DNA from: an uncultured Psychroserpens sp.
GTDB lineage: Bacteria > Bacteroidota > Bacteroidia > Flavobacteriales > Flavobacteriaceae
Reading direction: 5' to 3'
Assembly (NCBI RefSeq): GCF_947500255.1
Contig: NZ_CANMRL010000001.1
Coordinates: 1,364,001 to 1,428,000, forward strand
Length of the DNA stretch: 64,000 bases
In this document: positions 61,734 to 64,000 of the stretch, one piece after another
Layout of the letters: every line of letters begins with the position of its first letter
Position numbering within the stretch: position 1 is the stretch's first letter
The notes under the pieces: generated by a model
What the model saw: the letters and a program-made list of their open reading frames with translations, nothing else
Told to the model about the DNA's origin: nothing
Database searches by the model: none
Program-made: the position numbers and the translations under genes

Positions 61734-63077
61734 ATGAATTGGGAACAATTACTCTCCTTAAAACGATTTGGAGATACTCATAAACGCTTACGAAAAGAAC
61801 AAGATGAAACACGATTAGGCTTTGAGGTTGATTATGATCGTATTATATTTTCTTCAGAATTCAGAAGCTTACAAGATAAGACACAAGTAGTACCTTTATC
61901 TAAAACCGATTTTGTTCATACGCGATTAACCCATAGTTTGGAAGTGAGTGTTGTTGGACGATCCTTAGGTCGTAAAGTAGGACAGAAATTATTAGAAAAA
62001 CATCCGCATTTAAGAGACGTTCATGGCTATCAGATCAATGATTTTGGAGCTATAGTTGCGGCGGCTGCATTGGCACACGATATTGGAAATCCGCCTTTTG
62101 GGCATTCAGGCGAAAAAGCTATCGGAGAATTCTTTAAAACGGGAGAAGGTCGTTATTTTGAAGATCAATTAACGGCAAAACAATATGAAGACCTATGTAG
62201 TTTTGAAGGCAATGCTAACGGATTCAAAATTTTAACCGAAAGTAGAAAAGGACGTGTAGGTGGTTTGCGTTTAAGTTATGCAACACTTGGTGCTTTTACG
62301 AAATACCCTAAAGAATCGCTTCCCAAAAAACCAACAAAACATATAGCCGATAAGAAGTATGGCTTTTTTCAAAATGAAAAAGATCTCTTTCAAGATATTG
62401 CTGAAGAATTAGGTTTAGTAAAAAGAGGAAATGACAATGATGTGAGTTATTGTAGACACCCATTGGTATATTTGGTTGAAGCAGCCGATGATATTTGTTA
62501 TACAATCATAGATTTTGAGGATGGGATCAATTTAGGGCTTATTCAAGAAGAGTACGCTCTAGAATATTTAATCAATTTGGTTCGTGACTCTATTCAAACT
62601 AAAACCTATAATGCACTGCAAAGTACACAAGACAGATTAAGTTATTTACGATCATTGGCTATTAATACGCTTATAAGTGAAGCTGTTGATATTTTTATGG
62701 AGCATGAAGAAACAATTCTATCAGGAGAGTTTTCTAAAGCACTCATAGATTATAGTGATTATGAGGCCCAAATAAAAGATATTATCACATTAAGTATTAG
62801 TAATGTGTATCAAGCTACCGAGGTGGTTGATAAAGAAATCGTAGGATATAAAGTCATAAATGAACTTCTGGCTGTTTTCAGTAAAGCGGTAGTTAATAAT
62901 CTACAAAATAATGTATCTAACTTTGATAAATTGATATTAAAGTCAATAAAAGATTATGTCGATCTCGAAAAGGACAATCTTTACGATTGTTTATTATCAG
63001 TTTGCTTTTATGTTTCAAAAATGTCAGACTCTAACGCAATTTTAACATATCAAAAATTAAAAGGTAATCATTTGTAA
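61734..63077 (+). CDS. dgt: Deoxyguanosinetriphosphate triphosphohydrolase-like protein
   Basis: Hydrolyses dGTP (or other dNTPs) to the nucleoside and triphosphate. The 447-residue HD-domain protein has RDxxR-type start RIIFSSEFRSLQDKTQVVPL, H in TRLTHSLEVSVVGRSLG, the HD pair in AALAHDIGNPPFGHSGEKAI, and YLVEAADDICYTIIDFEDGI. Motifs are intact and the length is usual. The dNTP specificity cannot be told from sequence. No gene shares its transcript. Confidence 0.92.
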   Translation: MNWEQLLSLKRFGDTHKRLRKEQDETRLGFEVDYDRIIFSSEFRSLQDKTQVVPLSKTDFVHTRLTHSLEVSVVGRSLGRKVGQKLLEKHPHLRDVHGYQINDFGAIVAAAALAHDIGNPPFGHSGEKAIGEFFKTGEGRYFEDQLTAKQYEDLCSFEGNANGFKILTESRKGRVGGLRLSYATLGAFTKYPKESLPKKPTKHIADKKYGFFQNEKDLFQDIAEELGLVKRGNDNDVSYCRHPLVYLVEAADDICYTIIDFEDGINLGLIQEEYALEYLINLVRDSIQTKTYNALQSTQDRLSYLRSLAINTLISEAVDIFMEHEETILSGEFSKALIDYSDYEAQIKDIITLSISNVYQATEVVDKEIVGYKVINELLAVFSKAVVNNLQNNVSNFDKLILKSIKDYVDLEKDNLYDCLLSVCFYVSKMSDSNAILTYQKLKGNHL

Positions 63078-63236
63078 TTCAAAGTGTTGTTTTAATTTTT
63101 GTGATGGTGTTGATAGAAGTGTTGATAATTATTCTTTAGCGTAAATAAATACTGACATTTATATGTGATATTTGGCTTCTTAAAGAAGGGAAGCTCAAGA
63201 ACTCCTTTTTTATTTTATGCATTTCATCGATTAAAT

Positions 63237-63266
63237 TTGTATTTTAACGATAATTAGCTATATTTG
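63237..63266 (+). promoter_or_regulatory. Promoter of the 58-residue membrane protein gene
   Basis: TTG (63237-63239), 19 bp, TATATTTG (63259-63266): perfect consensus, 28 bp before the ATG. Confidence 0.8.
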
Positions 63267-63294
63267 TTTAACCTAATCTTTTAAACCTACACAG

Positions 63295-63471
63295 ATGAAA
63301 AAGAATATTCTTGGAGCTGCAGTGATTTTTTTCGTAACACTAGCGTTCTTGTTAATGATTGATGATATTACTAGTAACGGTAATCATCAGCCACAGCAAC
63401 AGACCAATGTTCAGGTTTACGATGTAAATGAGCAGCCAGATATTGCTACTACTGACGAAGAGGAGCAATAG
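63295..63471 (+). CDS. 58-residue single-helix membrane protein
   Basis: A short gene: MKKN, a hydrophobic helix (ILGAAVIFFVTLAFLLMI), then a Gln/Asn-rich, acidic tail (HQPQQQTNVQVYDVNEQPDI, DEEEQ). The perfect promoter supports real expression. The tail would lie outside the cytoplasm if the basic N-terminus stays inside. Its 3' end overlaps the dxs 3' end by 23 bp on the opposite strand. Family not recognised. Confidence 0.6.
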   Translation: MKKNILGAAVIFFVTLAFLLMIDDITSNGNHQPQQQTNVQVYDVNEQPDIATTDEEEQ

Positions 63472-64000
63472 ATTTAAACAAAAGACTTAAACTTTCGACA
63501 TCAATCTCTACAGATTGATGTTGTTGTTTTATAGAGGCATGTTCAATGAAACGATCTGGGATGCCTAATGTTCTTACAGGTATATTATAGTTGTTTTTAG
63601 AGGCAAATTCTAAAATAGCACTTCCAAATCCGCCCACAACAGTACCATCCTCGACAGTTATGATTTCTTGATACGTATTGAAAATCTCATGTAACAGTGT
63701 TTCATCAAGCGGCTTTACAAATCGCATATCATAATGAGAAATATAGTCATTGCTTTCACAATTAATAATAGCGTTTTCAACATTGGATGAAATAGACCCA
63801 ATGGTTAAAACAGCTAAATGATGTCCTTTTTTAAGTTGAACGCCTTCTCCAATGTTTAGTTCTGAAAATGGCTGTTTCCAATCCATGATATGTCCACGTC
63901 CTCTTGGATATCTTATTGCGATAGGATGATCCAATCCTAACTGAACTGTGTACATAATATTGCGCAATTCGATTTCATTTCGAGGTGCAAAAATGATCAT
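63449..64000 (-). CDS. dxs: 1-deoxy-D-xylulose-5-phosphate synthase, C-terminal part (runs off the window)
   Basis: The 183 residues present are the C-terminal end of Dxs, which condenses pyruvate and glyceraldehyde 3-phosphate to start the MEP isoprenoid pathway. Visible are the end of the pyrimidine-binding domain (IIFAPRNEIELRNIMYTVQL, PIAIRYPRGRG) and the C-terminal transketolase domain (EIITVEDGTVVGGFGSAILEF, LGIPDRFIEHA). The first in-frame ATG at 64000 is internal, not the start; the thiamin-diphosphate domain lies outside. Confidence 0.93.
   Translation of the reverse strand: MIIFAPRNEIELRNIMYTVQLGLDHPIAIRYPRGRGHIMDWKQPFSELNIGEGVQLKKGHHLAVLTIGSISSNVENAIINCESNDYISHYDMRFVKPLDETLLHEIFNTYQEIITVEDGTVVGGFGSAILEFASKNNYNIPVRTLGIPDRFIEHASIKQQHQSVEIDVESLSLLFKSIAPLRQ

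Overview
The window is a chromosomal stretch of a marine-type Flavobacteriaceae bacterium (phylum Bacteroidota); the genus cannot be fixed from sequence alone. This rests on low GC, type IX secretion C-terminal domains of the SxNPNxGEFTI kind on two secreted proteases, a TonB-dependent receptor with a carboxypeptidase-regulatory-like N-terminus, OlsF- and HTTM-type proteins, no Shine-Dalgarno sequences, and many promoters of the Bacteroidota form TTG-N17-20-TAnnTTTG. I found no prophage, insertion sequence, CRISPR array or rRNA operon. Most of the window is housekeeping, with several accessory modules.

Layout. 0-5.3 kb: partial EamA permease, mfd, a TerB-like gene, fbp. 5.4-10 kb (+): GNAT, aspartate kinase, an OlsF-like ornithine-lipid synthase, a surface protein. 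10-11.9 kb (-): an arsenic operon (arsR, DUF6428, ArsN1-like acetyltransferase, arsC) without an efflux pump, controlled from a promoter overlaid by a perfect 30-bp palindrome. 11.9-25.2 kb (-): two LEA-like repeat proteins, VOC, DUF1801, DUF4199, a membrane LuxR regulator, D-2-hydroxyacid dehydrogenase, cupin, mgtE, rsmA, DUF4286, GNAT, a TPR protein, serS, an HTTM (vitamin-K carboxylase-like) protein and ribF. 25.4-30.5 kb (+): two secreted zinc metalloproteases carrying T9SS signals. 30.6-33 kb: pth, rplY, prs and tRNA-Leu(CAA).

33.2-37 kb: a divergent locus with a secreted caspase-like protease on one side and a frameshifted small exported-protein gene followed by a 481-residue exported protein on the other. 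37-43 kb: HupE/UreJ-like protein, an orphan lipoprotein, dCMP deaminase, an S41 protease, a MarC operon with a NAD(P)H-domain-less FAD protein, and DUF3109. 43-46 kb: a TPR-LytS histidine kinase with its LytTR regulator. A 699-bp gap follows with a likely small RNA. 46.7-50.3 kb: nrdB-nrdA. 50.4-52.9 kb: chrA, DUF6503, RDD. 52.9-61.5 kb: a PiT-type phosphate transporter fused to a PhoU-like region, an OprP-like porin, a MORN-like protein, and a beta-helix lipoprotein plus TonB receptor pair. 61.7-64 kb: dgt, a 58-residue membrane protein, and the 3' end of dxs.

Functional links. Deoxynucleotide metabolism is represented three times (nrdAB, dCMP deaminase, dgt). PiT and porin form a plausible outer-plus-inner-membrane phosphate uptake pair. 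Just upstream of the porin is a structured RNA with its own terminator; it contains a 15-nt stretch perfectly complementary to the porin translation start region. That candidate riboregulator is the most interesting undescribed element I see. The broken gene at the caspase locus and the arsenic operon without an exporter come next.
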